NCBI RefSeq assembly: GCF_036370855.1
Contig: NC_088117.1
Location: 8,308,001-8,372,000 of the forward strand
From: Dromaius novaehollandiae
Lineage: Eukaryota > Chordata > Aves > Casuariiformes > Dromaiidae
Length of the DNA: 64,000 nt
Direction of reading: 5' to 3'
The notes under the pieces were generated by a model. That model had not been told where the DNA came from. It saw nothing but the letters and a program-made list of their open reading frames with translations, and made no database searches. How positions within the stretch are numbered: the stretch's first letter is position 1; each line of letters begins with the position of its first letter. This document shows, piece after piece, positions 1 to 11,719 of this stretch. A program made the position numbers and the translations under genes.

Positions 1-1151
1 CAGGAGAGAGCCCGGGTCCTCCCCAGCCCTCCCAAGAGCATCCCGCCACACTGGGGCTCTGGCTGCCGCTGATCGCGGTACCTGGCGGCTGCAATGACAC
101 CGGGACCCTCTGCTTCACCCAAACGGCGCCCTCGCGGCGCAGGGAATTCACCCCGCAACCAGAGGCCATTTCACCGAGCCGAGATGCAGAGACCCGTGCG
201 TTTCAGCGGCCGAGGGACCCGGCCCCTTGGGGCGATGCTGCCAGCAGTGCTGCCCCGCGCTGCCCCGACCTCCGCTCCCACCTCGCCAGCACGAGGGGCC
301 GGGGCAGAGGCGGGAGAGGAGCGTGCAGCCCCTCCGCCGTGGGGTGAAGCCTATGCAGTCACACGCAGCCCCCAACGGCAGCTTTGCTGCTCCACCGAGT
401 GCAAACCCATCGCGCTCAGGAGCGGAGCCTCCTCTCCGAGCACCGCGGCCAGAGGGGATGCAACGGGCATCGCCCATCCGATCTAGGTAGAAAAAAAAAT
501 CTCCTTAAATACCCACCCCGTGCCCCTCACCCCTGTTTCCAGGGCTGGTTACTCCTGGCTTTACCCAGTCGGACTGCAACGGGGAGGGAAGGGGAGCACG
601 AAGGACCCCAGAGAGCCGCGACGCAGAGACCTCGCAACAGCCGAGATGCGCCAGGCTGGGGAAGAACCGGAGTCGCTGCAGATCAAAACATTCTCCATGA
701 GAAATGCCGCTTGGGGCAGGAGGAGGGGAACGCCGGGGCTCCTATTCCCATGGAAAGCACGAGGCTCTTTTTTCAGTTATACAAGATGAAACCACAGGGA
801 TATAAATGTCGTTGCCTCTTTGAGAGCATTAATGAAAATAAACCCATTTAATAGTTTGCAGATGCCATTTCTGTAAACCTAAAAAAAAGCAGGGAATAAA
901 TATTTCTTCACTAAATATCTATATGTATATATATATTTGAAAACATTCACGCCTAATCTTAGGGCCCCTCCTTTGCCATACTCTTGGCAACTTATCACAG
1001 ATTGTCGGTCAGTGTCAAAGCCTCACGGAGAGGAGGCACAAATTGCACCCATGGAAGGATATCAGGATGGAGGGATTATTGTAATCTAAGCTTGCTCCCT
1101 CTCCTTTTTCATTTGTACATTGCAATTACTTGTAACAAGATCCACGGTGGA

Positions 1152-1173
1152 TTTTTTTTTTTTTTTTTTTTTT
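1152..1173. repeat. Poly-T run (22 T)
   Basis: An uninterrupted run of 22 T. It may be a decayed retroposon tail or simple slippage expansion; no element body is recognisable beside it. Confidence 0.9.
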
Positions 1174-1241
1174 GCATGTCTATGTTTTGGAAATTTTTGT
1201 AAGGTTTTTTTGTAAAAACAACTCTTGTGAAATAATGGAGG

Positions 1242-1247
1242 AATAAA
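1242..1247 (+). terminator. Polyadenylation signal AATAAA
   Basis: AATAAA followed within 40 bases by a TG-rich stretch (AATGTGTCTGTG). It is the last of a series of such hexamers and the likeliest 3' end of the transcript entering from the left. Confidence 0.45.
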
Positions 1248-3139
1248 TATTTTACTGAGTAGAAATGTGTCTGTGCACGCGACGGGGACGTGGCCTTTCC
1301 CTTGCCAGCTGCAGCCTTTCCCTTGCTGGCCGCGGCTGGGATGGTCTCCCCACCTGCCCCAGGCGAGCGCGAGCGGCACGGGCGATCGACTGCTCAGGCG
1401 AGGATTAGCAAGGAGATGAAAACCGTGAAGCTGTCCACCTTCCTGCCTGCGATGAGTCCGGGCAAGGGTTTCTTTCCCCCCATGACTGCTATTCCTTGCT
1501 TTGGAGGAAGGCTTCTAGCAGGGCTTTGAGGGGAGAGGAGGGAGAGCTCCAGGCTGCCTTTGCAAATACGGCTCCTTCGAGGTTCCTGTCCCTGCTCCCG
1601 AGGGTCTGCCCCAAGGACCCGTCTCCGGTGCTGTTCCCTGGCCGGGATCTGCACTGAGCCTCTGCCAGCCGAGCCGGACCGGAGCAGAGGGACCGCATTG
1701 CTGCGGCCGAATTTACAGGCATTCTTCAGGCTCAGAGACCCGGAGCTGACGTTCAGAGGGGACAGAAATTTGCCTCGAGGGGTGCAGAAAACTGCCTGAC
1801 GAAGGCCCCCGCATAATCATTAATTGCAGGGCTTTGCCAGATCCGTATGGTTTCATTACAGGGTCACGAGCACAAGCTTTTGAGGGAAGGGGGTGTTAGG
1901 GAAGAGGGCTCAGTCTGCTTTGCCCCTTTGCAATCCCCCTGTGCGAAGGCACCGTCAGAGCTCGGAGCCTGCCGCACGCCAGCTGCACGGGCCACCCAGT
2001 TCCCGCGATGGGGGAAAGCACCGTGCTCACCCTGACGCGACTCCCAGCCTCTCCCACGACAAGGCCAGGGAGCTTGTGCTGACACGGGCCCCACGCGCGG
2101 GGGGCTGCTATGCACCTGGCTTTGCGTGCCATCTCTGGGACCAGCATCCCCATTCCCACCCCGAGCATCCCCCTTTCCGGTGCACAGGCCCATCCAGACG
2201 GCTTTAGCCCCACTGTCTATTCACCAAGACGAGAGCAGGATTTAAGCACCCCCTGTCTCTGGGAGCAGAGGGGTTTAGGCTGTGGGGCCAGTTTATACAG
2301 TGAAGTCCCAGCAGCAAGGGAACAGGACGAGATGGGATGGACCTGGAGCAGGCTGCAGAGCCCTTTACTGCTGCGTTACCAGCTCAAATCCAGCATCGTA
2401 AATGGGGGTGGAAATCTTCAGCCACTGACTGAGGCTTCACAGACATCAGGGCGGGCTGGCTGTTGCAAGAGTCTCTTCCTCCTGGAATGAGCACTCACGG
2501 CGGAGACCGCTAAAAAAATTATGGCAAGGCCTGGGGAGCTGTGAACGGACAGCGTGGAGGCCTGAGCCTGCTGTGGGAACTGGAGGCACCTGAGAAACGA
2601 GGAGCTGGGTCTCCTGCACTGTCACTGCAGCCACGTCCAGGCAGTCGGACTGACATCGAGCTCCTGGGCTTGGTATGTGAAGAGGGACCAAAGTCAGGCA
2701 CCTTGGAGGTTTTATCCTCCAGCTCTCTGGAAACAGGGAGGAAAGTCAGACTCTGCAAGAAGAACTAGTTAAAAGGTAAGAAACAGAAGGATAGGAATAA
2801 CCGATCAGCTTCTAGATTGGCGAGGGCTTCCCAGGGAGCCAAAGCCTGCAGCGCAGAGCGGGCACAGGGCATTTGGCCAACGCAGAAGGAAAGCGGTGGC
2901 CAGGTGAAGATGACACCAGATAGTTCAGGGCAGCCAAAGCCAACGCCGCCTGCAAATTGCTCCAGGACCTCTTGGTGCTTGAGCTATAAAGCAGCAGAGG
3001 AACCGCAATGCCGAGAGGTGTGAAGAAGTGCACAGAGGAAAAACTGTCTGACCCCGCTGCCGTTTCCTTGCAGGGGAATGGGACCATCAGGCCGTTGCAG
3101 AGCTCAGCAGCTGTCATACAGTGCATTGAGTGGCAGGAA

Positions 3140-3315
3140 TTTTGAGGAAAGGTTGAGAAAACTAGGCAGAAAGTGTCCTTACATTAGCCGTAGAAACCCA
3201 CAGCACCACTAAAGGCCGAAATCCATTGCTCCAGGATGTTGTGGAGATCAAAGATATAAAGTAGATTCAAAGAGGGTTGGAAAGTTAATGGTGGGTGGAT
3301 CTGTGTCAGTGAAAA
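3140..3315 (+). mobile_element. CR1-type LINE 3' fragment (old)
   Basis: The stretch resembles the 3' end of older sauropsid CR1 copies: GGTTGAGAAAACTAGGCAGA, then CAGGATGTTGTGGAGATCAAAG, then ATTCAAAGAGGGTTGGAAAG, in the order seen in CR1 (the 'gatgttgtggatgct... ttcaaaaagggattagacaa' segment). It is highly diverged, 5'-truncated like most CR1 copies, and has no clear target duplication. Recognition is from memory of the family, by eye. Confidence 0.5.
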
Positions 3316-6300
3316 ATGGCAGAGATTCAACTGTGTGTGCCGAAAATTGTTGTCCTGCTGATTTCCAGAAGCAGGGAGTGTCTGTGCAGTGAAAGGACAC
3401 CCTGTATTTGCCTTGTTTCTTATACCTTCCTCAGTTTTCCATTGCTCCTCACTGCTGGTGGGAGCCTAAGAGGTCCCAAGCCAGCACATCCCTATGTGAT
3501 AATGTTCCTGTTGTCCAGAGCAGCCCAGCCCAGCACCAAACCCAAAAGCTACTTTAAAAAGAATTTTCTCATCTCCAGCTCACCTCCATCACTTCCCAGC
3601 TATTTGCGGGGAGAATTTGGCTTCGTCCCTCTTCCACCCCTCAGCCACATCCCAGCCACGCAGCCCCCGGTAGCGCTTTGTCCCTGCGGGTGCCAGCACA
3701 GCTGCTACTGCAAGGCTGAATGGCCACGTGGCCAGCAGACCCCCCTCAAACCAGCCTCTGGGTATTGCTTACAGGACTCCTGTGTCACCCTCCTCCTCCC
3801 CAACCCATCCTAAATTCCCTCTAGAGATCCAGGACAACTGCAGCTCCTCTCCCACACTTCCAGGAGAGCTCTGCTCCTGGAGAGCTTCTGGGGTCCAGTG
3901 CCTCCCAACAGCAGCCTCCACATTGCCACTTGCTGATGGCCTTTATGGCATGTGGACCCTGTTGGACCACACAGTTGGAGAAGGACCCTTACAGTGACAC
4001 ATTCCCACCTCCCCTAGAGACGACCAAGACACATCATGTTTCATCCCATGTGCTATTTCTGGCACAGCCACTTCAATCTAGCACTCGGGAGAGAGGGAAC
4101 TAGTCACTCCATTGGGCATCATCCCAATGCGCTTTCATACATCTTTCCATCCCATTCTTCAGTTCAAGGGGAGGAAAACCAGGGCATTGGCACACTATAA
4201 AAGCCTTGAAAGGAGCACAAATCTCCACGTTGCAGCCACAAAGCTCTCTGTGGCCTCCCAGTGCCAGACGGGCAGCCTTGGGTGCAGCGGGCAACTGCAA
4301 GGCCAAAGGAAAGGGGAAAGATCTCAGCACAGCATTTGGAGCTGTGCTGGTGCTCAAAGCCATGACGTGTGGCTCAGGGTACCTAACATGTGATTTACAG
4401 ACCTGATCTCCTGGGCGAGAAGCTGCTGCTGCCTCCCTCTCACCAGCTCCTGACTCTCTGCAGTCCCCAAGCCTCCAGTTACTGCCCCATTTCTGCTGCT
4501 GTCTTTGGCAGTCACCTGAGAGTCCTCATCACAGGCCACTGTCCTGCACTGTGAAAGCAGGACCAGAAAATTGAGGTGGGGAAGGGAAGGCCCCCAAAGC
4601 CGTCCTGGTTGGCTCAACGAGCCACGGTCCCCATGCACCAGCAGCTTAACTGTTGCCAACTGCTTCGTGTCGCTCATGTTTTGTAACCACTTATTTACTT
4701 ATTTTACTAAATGACATGTAGATCACGATGGTCATTTGCCTGGCCTCGTGCCTAACCTCAGGCAGAGGATGTCACCCAAGCAGCAGCCTCACGTCCTCAG
4801 AATGTGGCCAATGCAGAGCATCTCTCTGGAGGACATCCAGCCCTGAGTTAAAAGTCCCTTGGAAGTGAAGAGTTTGCAGATCCCAGGGCAGATTGCTTCA
4901 GTGACTCATTACCGTGAACTGCTAGAAATATGTCCCTTATTTCCTGCCTGAACTGTCCAAGCTTCAACTTCAGCTCCAGCTAGATCAGTGGGTTTCAGCC
5001 CATGGGCTGCAGGCTCCCGGCACTCAACAGACTGCTTCTAAGTGCTCTGCAAACCGAGAGACAGACAGGTACAGCAAGCTGCAGTTCACCTAACAGGGTC
5101 TGCACTCCACAGGGGAGGGATTTGCAGTGAGGAGGCTGCAAATGAAGAAGAGCTCAAAGGCGCTGTGCTACTTCCTCTGGTTTTCCAGCACAGAGGGATT
5201 TTTTTCCTCCTATAAAGCAGTCTGTCATGGGCTCATCCACCACCAGAACTGACCAAAAACTCTCTGCAGGAGAGCTGGTTTCCATTCACACACCATGGCT
5301 CTGCTTGGGGCTGGGGGGAGGGCTGCAAGAACATTGTTTGCAAATTATGTTTCCTTCCCTGCAACATTTGCTTTTCAAACAGCTGACTCCCAAATGGCAA
5401 ATTTCAGCTGACGGAGGGACTTTCTGGCACCCCCTTTCTTTGTTTCTCACCCCACAGCCCCATATCTGCACTTGGCTTTTGGACTGATGAAAAGTTGAAA
5501 TTTGCCCCTGCAATATTTTAAATGAAAACAATTTCGTATTGTCATCAGCATCGGCTGCCACGGCAGCGAGACAAAACAGAGCTCACATTTTCCAGCTAGC
5601 AGGGAACTACAAGGATGCCAGCCCGGTTTTTCCCCTCCAGAATGAATTATACAGACATCTAGCGGTTAAAACATCCTCCCTTCCCGCTACTGTTGTGCTG
5701 AGTCCTTCTCCCTCTGGTGGCAAGGGAAAGGCCCGTAGACCCTCCGAATCTGCTGACACCACCTACTTTTAGATGCTACGGAAACATGCACATATGACGG
5801 GAACATGTTGTCTACCAGCAGCTGGGTGCCTCCTGCCCTGGGGGATGTGACGGTCACCCCAAGCTCTACGATCCATTTGTTATGAGCGTCTCCACCCTGC
5901 AATTAGTATTTTGCTTGTAGCCGCTTCAAACCCGAAAAGGGAGCAACCTGTCAGAAGAGAAGCCTCCAAGAAGCAGTATAGTGCTCCGCGATAGTTTGGG
6001 AAGGAGGGAGGAGGCAAGGTTCGCTTTGTAGTGGGTGTTAAAAGCCGAGTAGGAATTACTGCATGGAGACACGCAGCATGGCTAGGAATACGGGAGAGCA
6101 GCGCGTCTGCCTGCTCCTCGGAGGCTGCTGGGAGCAGAGGCAAACACGAGCGCCCTGTGCCTCTTCCTCAGCCTGCTCCCCAAGGAATCAGACCTCAGCA
6201 TCTACCTTTCCACCCCAAACCCTCCTCGACCCATGGGTCGATTCCATGCAGGTGTGATGGGGCCGTCACAGGGGAAGGACACCTCAGCACCGTGCAAGGG

Positions 6301-9300
6301 GCCGGCTGTGGGCAGGAGGAGGGTGATGGGTCTCCCCGAGCACTGGGCCCTCCTGGCCGGGCCCGCTGCCACACGAGGGTGCTGCAGCCTCACGCAGAGG
6401 AGCAGGACGTCTGCAGGGCGTCTGGCGGACTTGGGGTGCTGGCGTCCCTCTAGCAGGCCTTCACGGGGATGCAGGCATCGCTGGGGACTCAGGGTGCAGG
6501 GCCCAGGCACACTCTCCGTTTTACCTATTTTTCCTCCCAAAGAAGGGGAGAAGTGCAGGTAGCAGCAGGGTTAGGGGGGAAAAAAACCAAAACCCCAAAA
6601 ACCTTTCCTCATTCCCCCTTTCCAACCAGCAAAGCTTGGGAGATCCCCCCAGCTCAGGCCTGATCCCACCAGCCACAAACGCCTGGAGACCCCCCAGCAC
6701 CAGGACGCACAGACCATCATGTCTTCCTGCTCCACACCCGTCCCAAGGAGCCAGGGATCCTCTGTCCGGCTCCTCCCTTTTCCAGGAAAACCCCTGCTGC
6801 GTGCTCAGCCGCAGACTGGCGCTGACCTGAGCGCCGTGGGACGTGAGGGCACACACGGACGGACGGCAGCGCACAGCCCGTGCTTGAGCCCACGAGCGAG
6901 CCCACAGCCTGGAGGAGCTGCTGGCGGTGCTTCATCCCCAGGCCACCTCCGTCACCCCAGGGCAGCGGGGCACGTTGCAAACACGGCAGATCTCACAGTC
7001 CGGCTCCAGAGCTAAGTAGGGAAAAGCCCAGTGGATAAAGTTTTCCATGTGCCAACTTCACCCTTGTAAAGGCTGGAGAGAAGCAGGGAAACACTGTTAT
7101 TTTGTCCAGGGGACTAACCTCTGGGATGTCCATACTCTAAGAGTGGGTCCTCACTCTACCTACATTTCACACGGATTCCTGAAGAGGAATAAATGGATTT
7201 GCATGGCAAAACCCTGCAGTACAAAGTAGAAAAGCCTCATGTTTGCTAGGGGAAATAGGAGATACTTGGAGAGCAGAGAAGGCTGTGTGGTGTGCCATGG
7301 GAAATGCGCAAGAGGGGATCTTGGTCCCAGGTCCTACAAGGGAAAAGGCCTGGATGAACAGGATAGATCTGGGGAGCCCCATATGCCATACAGGCAGGGG
7401 TAAGCCCAAAACAGAGGTGTAGGAAGAATCCTGGTGCTGAACTGGCTGGAAGCAAGCGGGAGGGGAAGGGGTTTCGGAGGAGGAAAAGCCAGTGGGGAGC
7501 CAGTGACTACAGGGACCTTCGGCTCGGGAGGGTGGAAGGGAAGACACATACAGGCAGTGTCCGTCGCACTCAAACTTCCTAGCTCGGTGGTCTCCAGTGG
7601 GTTTTGCAGTGTTACCATTTTAGTTTGAAAACCAGTTGCTGGGACATGTAACACACACACCAGGACTCATGCAGACCGGCAGATGCAACCACCATCCCTA
7701 CTCTGAGAGAGCTGCGAGAGATGCCAGGCACATCCTCCCCCTGCCCAAAGGCCAGAGCAGGAATTTGGGTGCTCCGCCAGGCTCTATATTATTCGGGAAA
7801 TAGAGTGTACTGAGACGCAGATGCACAAGAACAGATGAACAAGGCAGACTAGTAACAGCTGCTCTGCATGGCCCTGCTCACAGCGCATGGAAACACTGCT
7901 GGGCCAAGGCACTCTCCGGAAGAGATTTGGGGTGCAAGCAGGGAACACCTCGCTGCTTTGAATCCTGCTCTTTTCAGGGAAGAGCTTGGCATGCACTTGT
8001 GAATAAACCCAATCTCCTTGGGGGAGGAAGAAAGATATCCAGCTCCGTCACCCATCTCTCCTCTTCTCACCAAGTCCTAGATATCAGGTCTTCTGGCTAC
8101 CCCTGCCAAGCCAGCCTCAGCTTTCCAGGGGATGCTTTTAGCTCATGACTTCCACCTGCACACAATGCAACCACCACCAGCAGCTGTACCATGGGGAAAG
8201 CCAGCCGACTCCAACGATTCTGTCTTGGGAGAGCTCCTGCTAACGCTTGGGGCTGATCAGGCAGCCTAATTAAGGGTCGAGCTCTGTCCTGCCTCCCACA
8301 AACCTCCACAACATTTCAAAATAAGCACAATGGTTGGGCCTCTCTGAAGTTTGCCTTGTGGGCTTTTTCTGTTTGTTTTTTTGGAGCCGGGAGAGTTCAC
8401 ATTCCCAAGCTTTTCCCTGCAGCCAGTACAGGAGGGTTTATTTTTTTAATAATAAAAGAAGGAAGCAGAGCTTTGCATGTAATCTCAGCTTCCCTGAGCA
8501 GGGCTTCAGCCCCAGGCACTGAACAGGGAGTTTTAAGGAGGCTGAAAAAACTGGCACCTCTGTGGGCTGGAGTTTTCTGTAGCCCAGCTTCTTTCTTTCC
8601 ATCCCAAAACCTCAATCCCAGCTTCACCTCTAAACACAGCAACGTGTACTGGAGAGAGTCCATTTCACAAAGCCACCTCCTTTCTTATTTGAAAGCAAAA
8701 AGCATTGAGGGAAAGAAATCTGCCAAGTGGAGCCATTTTGTCCATCTCAATCAGCTAATGCATACAGAGATGGGTCAGCACCTCCCAAACACAAATGCTT
8801 TAAGAAAATAGGGGGAAACCAGGAAAAAGAGGTTTCTACAAGGAAAAGGAGGGGGCTGCTGACCTCAAAAATATGAGAGACTCCTTTGCAAGTTGCAAGC
8901 GCAGGAAGGAGAGCAACCACATCTTACCTGAGCCTCTCCAGCCCTCCAGGATTCAAGCACCATCTTGGCTCTGCAGGGAAGAAATGCCTGGCTGAGCATG
9001 GGCAAGGTGGGAAGAACACTTCCTCAGAGAAAAACATCTCATGCTGACAGCCTGCTTTTAGGGAACTGGGACAGGAAAGAGTCAGGTGAACTCCAAACTT
9101 TGTGACAACCTGCTACTCTGGAAAGCAAAGTCAAGCCATGGCTGCTTTGCAAGTCTCAGTTCCTAGCTCTGCTAAATTTAAAGGATCAGTGCACCTGTAA
9201 GGTTGTGCACACCTGGAAAAGAGCTCCTCTGAAGGGCAGATGGGCCCAGAGGAAAGCGCTGACTCTTTCGGGAGTCCTGGGGCACTCGAGGCTCTGCAGT

Positions 9301-9424
9301 GGGTTTTAGCTAAGCACTTTGCAGCTGGTGAGCCATCCCACCACGGCTGGGGCTGGCCCCAGCTGCTGCCCAGCTGCATCAGCTGCTCCCAAAGAAAGGA
9401 TATATCAGAGTACAGTAATTTGTT

Positions 9425-9430
9425 TTTATT
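9425..9430 (-). terminator. PTGES: Candidate PTGES polyadenylation signal
   Basis: TTTATT on the plus strand gives AATAAA on the PTGES strand. It is the first good hexamer I see below the stop codon and would imply a 3' UTR of about 2.3 kb. An ATTAAA-type or other variant nearer the stop could be the real site. Confidence 0.3.
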
Positions 9431-11719
9431 GGGAATATTTGCTTCCTGCCACCAGGATGCATATGCAGCATCAGAGAAATATACAGGGGTTTGAGACCTT
9501 GTTCACCATGTGAGGCAAAAAAGGCTTGTTACAAAGGGTATTATCCAGCCATCTGCTGAGTTGAGACAGTGTAAATGAGAAGTGGCCAAAAGCAAACTGC
9601 TGAGCCTGCAGTACTCCTTACCTTTGACGCAAGGTGGACCCTGCTTCCCCTGGAGGACAGCAGAGCACTCAGCTCCAAACCTGACCCAGAAGTTTAGTCT
9701 GAGGCCCCATCTACCCTGCGATCAGGAGTTGTCGCACAGAAGCTGCTACCCAAGCTGGACAAGTGTTCAAGAGCATCAGTGTGAGCTGCTGTTTCACCCC
9801 TTGGTTTGTGCAGACGGGCGCACAGTGAAATCTTGATAAGAGCATCTCAGAGGAGAGCTCGCTTAAGGGAAGAGCTTTAGTGCTTAGGACAGGTGGAAGG
9901 GGAACCTATTTCCTGCTTGTTCTGGTTTTTCTCTGTGATTTTAGTAAGACCTTCTGACTTGCCCTCAGAGGAGGGAGGAGGCATTGAACCACAGAGGCTT
10001 CCTACCGCCTTGTCCTTCAAAGGGGTGCTCCATTGCGTGCTGCTGTTTGCTGGACCAGCTCTTAGCACTTCAGGACAGCTGCACAGCAGAAGAACTTATG
10101 AGGGTTTGTCATCCTGCAATATTCTGGTCCCAACCTCTGTTCTCCAACACAGCTGCTTTCACACGGCACCGCAGAGCATCCTCCTCCTCCTCCTGCGGGG
10201 GTACAGCTTTGGGAGAGCATTCAAAGCCACTCTGCTTGTTTCCAGAGCTTTCTGCAAACACCCACTAATCCATGCCACGCACGGCTCGGCAGCAGTGGAC
10301 AGCAGGAAGCAGCTGAAAGAAAACACCCCCAAAGCGGTCACGGCACATTCCCTGAATAGCAACAGGCCATTCTGCAGCCAGAGAAATGCTGCAAACAGGA
10401 GAAGAAAAAAAATCTCTCGCCTGCCCAGAAGCATTTTCAAGCACGACAGGCATGTGGATGCACATATCGCTCTCGGGAGTAAGCTTTGTGTGCACGCTGC
10501 AAAACCTCTGTTTTGTGTGAGCACCTCAATCTACCCAGGAGGATCCCTTGAGCTTTGTATGTGGGTACAGCTCTCCATAGGCTAAGCCGTTTCTGCTGGC
10601 TACTTCAGGCAAATCACACAGTTGCATCCTGCCACAACGAGACTGAGACCAAAAGGTCAGAGCAGCCTCTTTCCCTTGTTGGCAGTCTGCGAGCAGGGCT
10701 GCACGCAGAAATACATTTGTACAGTTCATTTGCAGACCACTGATGATCACAGCTCTAGCTGCAGCAAACAGCACCATATCTGCTGCTTCCTGGGACCTGC
10801 CGAAACCCTGCCACGTCCTCTGGGCAGCTTCTGTAATGGGCAGGCTCCTGCCTCCAGTGAGACTCCCCCAGCTCCTCCTGGAACAAAGCTGTGTTTCTTG
10901 GCATGAGACAAGAGGATGAACCGGAAGCAATGAATGCTTCCATGGCTTTACAACACCACCGCTGAGACTTAAACTTCCATGTTACGCTTCCTGGCAGACA
11001 CCTGCCCTGACTCTTTTTGCCTTCTCACAAGGATAGAAAAACTAACACACACACCCCCACCCACCACTTCCCTGCAAACCAAAGCTGTCCTAAAAACCAA
11101 ACTGCCAGGCAGGTCAAACAGGGCCCCAAAGCCAGGCACGAGGAGGTAGATTTGTTTTATAACCCTCCCTCTGTTACTATCGTGTTTGTTGACTCTCCCC
11201 TGCACCAAGAGTTTTGCAGAGCAGTTGGGACCAATGTGGCTTCTCCATCCTGATCCATGGGGTATTACTGACCACGGGGAGAGGGCTCATCTTGCCCTTC
11301 CCAGTCCTCAAATGAGGCTGGGCCAATTACTCAGTGAGCCTTCTTTCTTTCAATGAAACCTCTTTCTCTAGAGACCCATACATGTACCTTCACCCTTCCC
11401 ATCCCTAGCAAGACCGAGAGAAACTTGCCCCAGCATCCCCTTCCAGCTCCAGAGGAAGAGTTTCCCCTTCTCTCTGTAGGTTTTCCTGCCTAGCTGCAGT
11501 ATGCAGACATCGGGATTTTATCAAGAACTGCATGGTGTATCCCTGTAGCGCAGGCTGCCTCGCTGGCAGACTACTACGCATGCGCAGACATGCACACGCA
11601 GAGCATCTGGACCAGCTGGGGAAATCTTTGTGCTGAAGCAGCAGCAGAGAGCAGGCCGAGTGGGCCCCCTGCTCTTGAAAGAGCACCACTCAGGTTTGGG
11701 CATCCAATTTTGTTCAGCG

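Larger units (their letters stand above)
1..1260 (+). other. Probable 3' UTR end of an upstream plus-strand gene (PRRX2 by synteny)
   Basis: No reading frame here looks like protein. The first 500 bases are GC-rich. The stretch from about 780 to 1260 is AT-rich and holds several AATAAA hexamers (for example 893-898 and 1242-1247), a 22-base T run (1152-1173) and a T/GT-rich stretch after the last hexamer. This is how a vertebrate 3' UTR end looks. In human the gene preceding PTGES on the opposite strand is PRRX2, so this is most simply its 3' UTR. The assignment is inference from synteny; no homeodomain or OAR-tail codons are visible, so the coding part would lie left of the window. A non-coding transcript is the alternative. 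Confidence 0.35.
1260..11719. other. Gene-free interval left of PTGES
   Basis: I see no exon with homology I recognise and no chain of frames joined by plausible splice sites. Open frames up to 230 aa (for example 9893-10585) are low-complexity chance ORFs. The part next to PTGES probably includes its 3' UTR. One CR1-like fragment is listed separately. Confidence 0.6.

Noticed and set aside
9893-10585. 230-residue plus-strand frame left of PTGES
   Set aside because: No recognisable motif; runs antisense to the probable PTGES 3' UTR.
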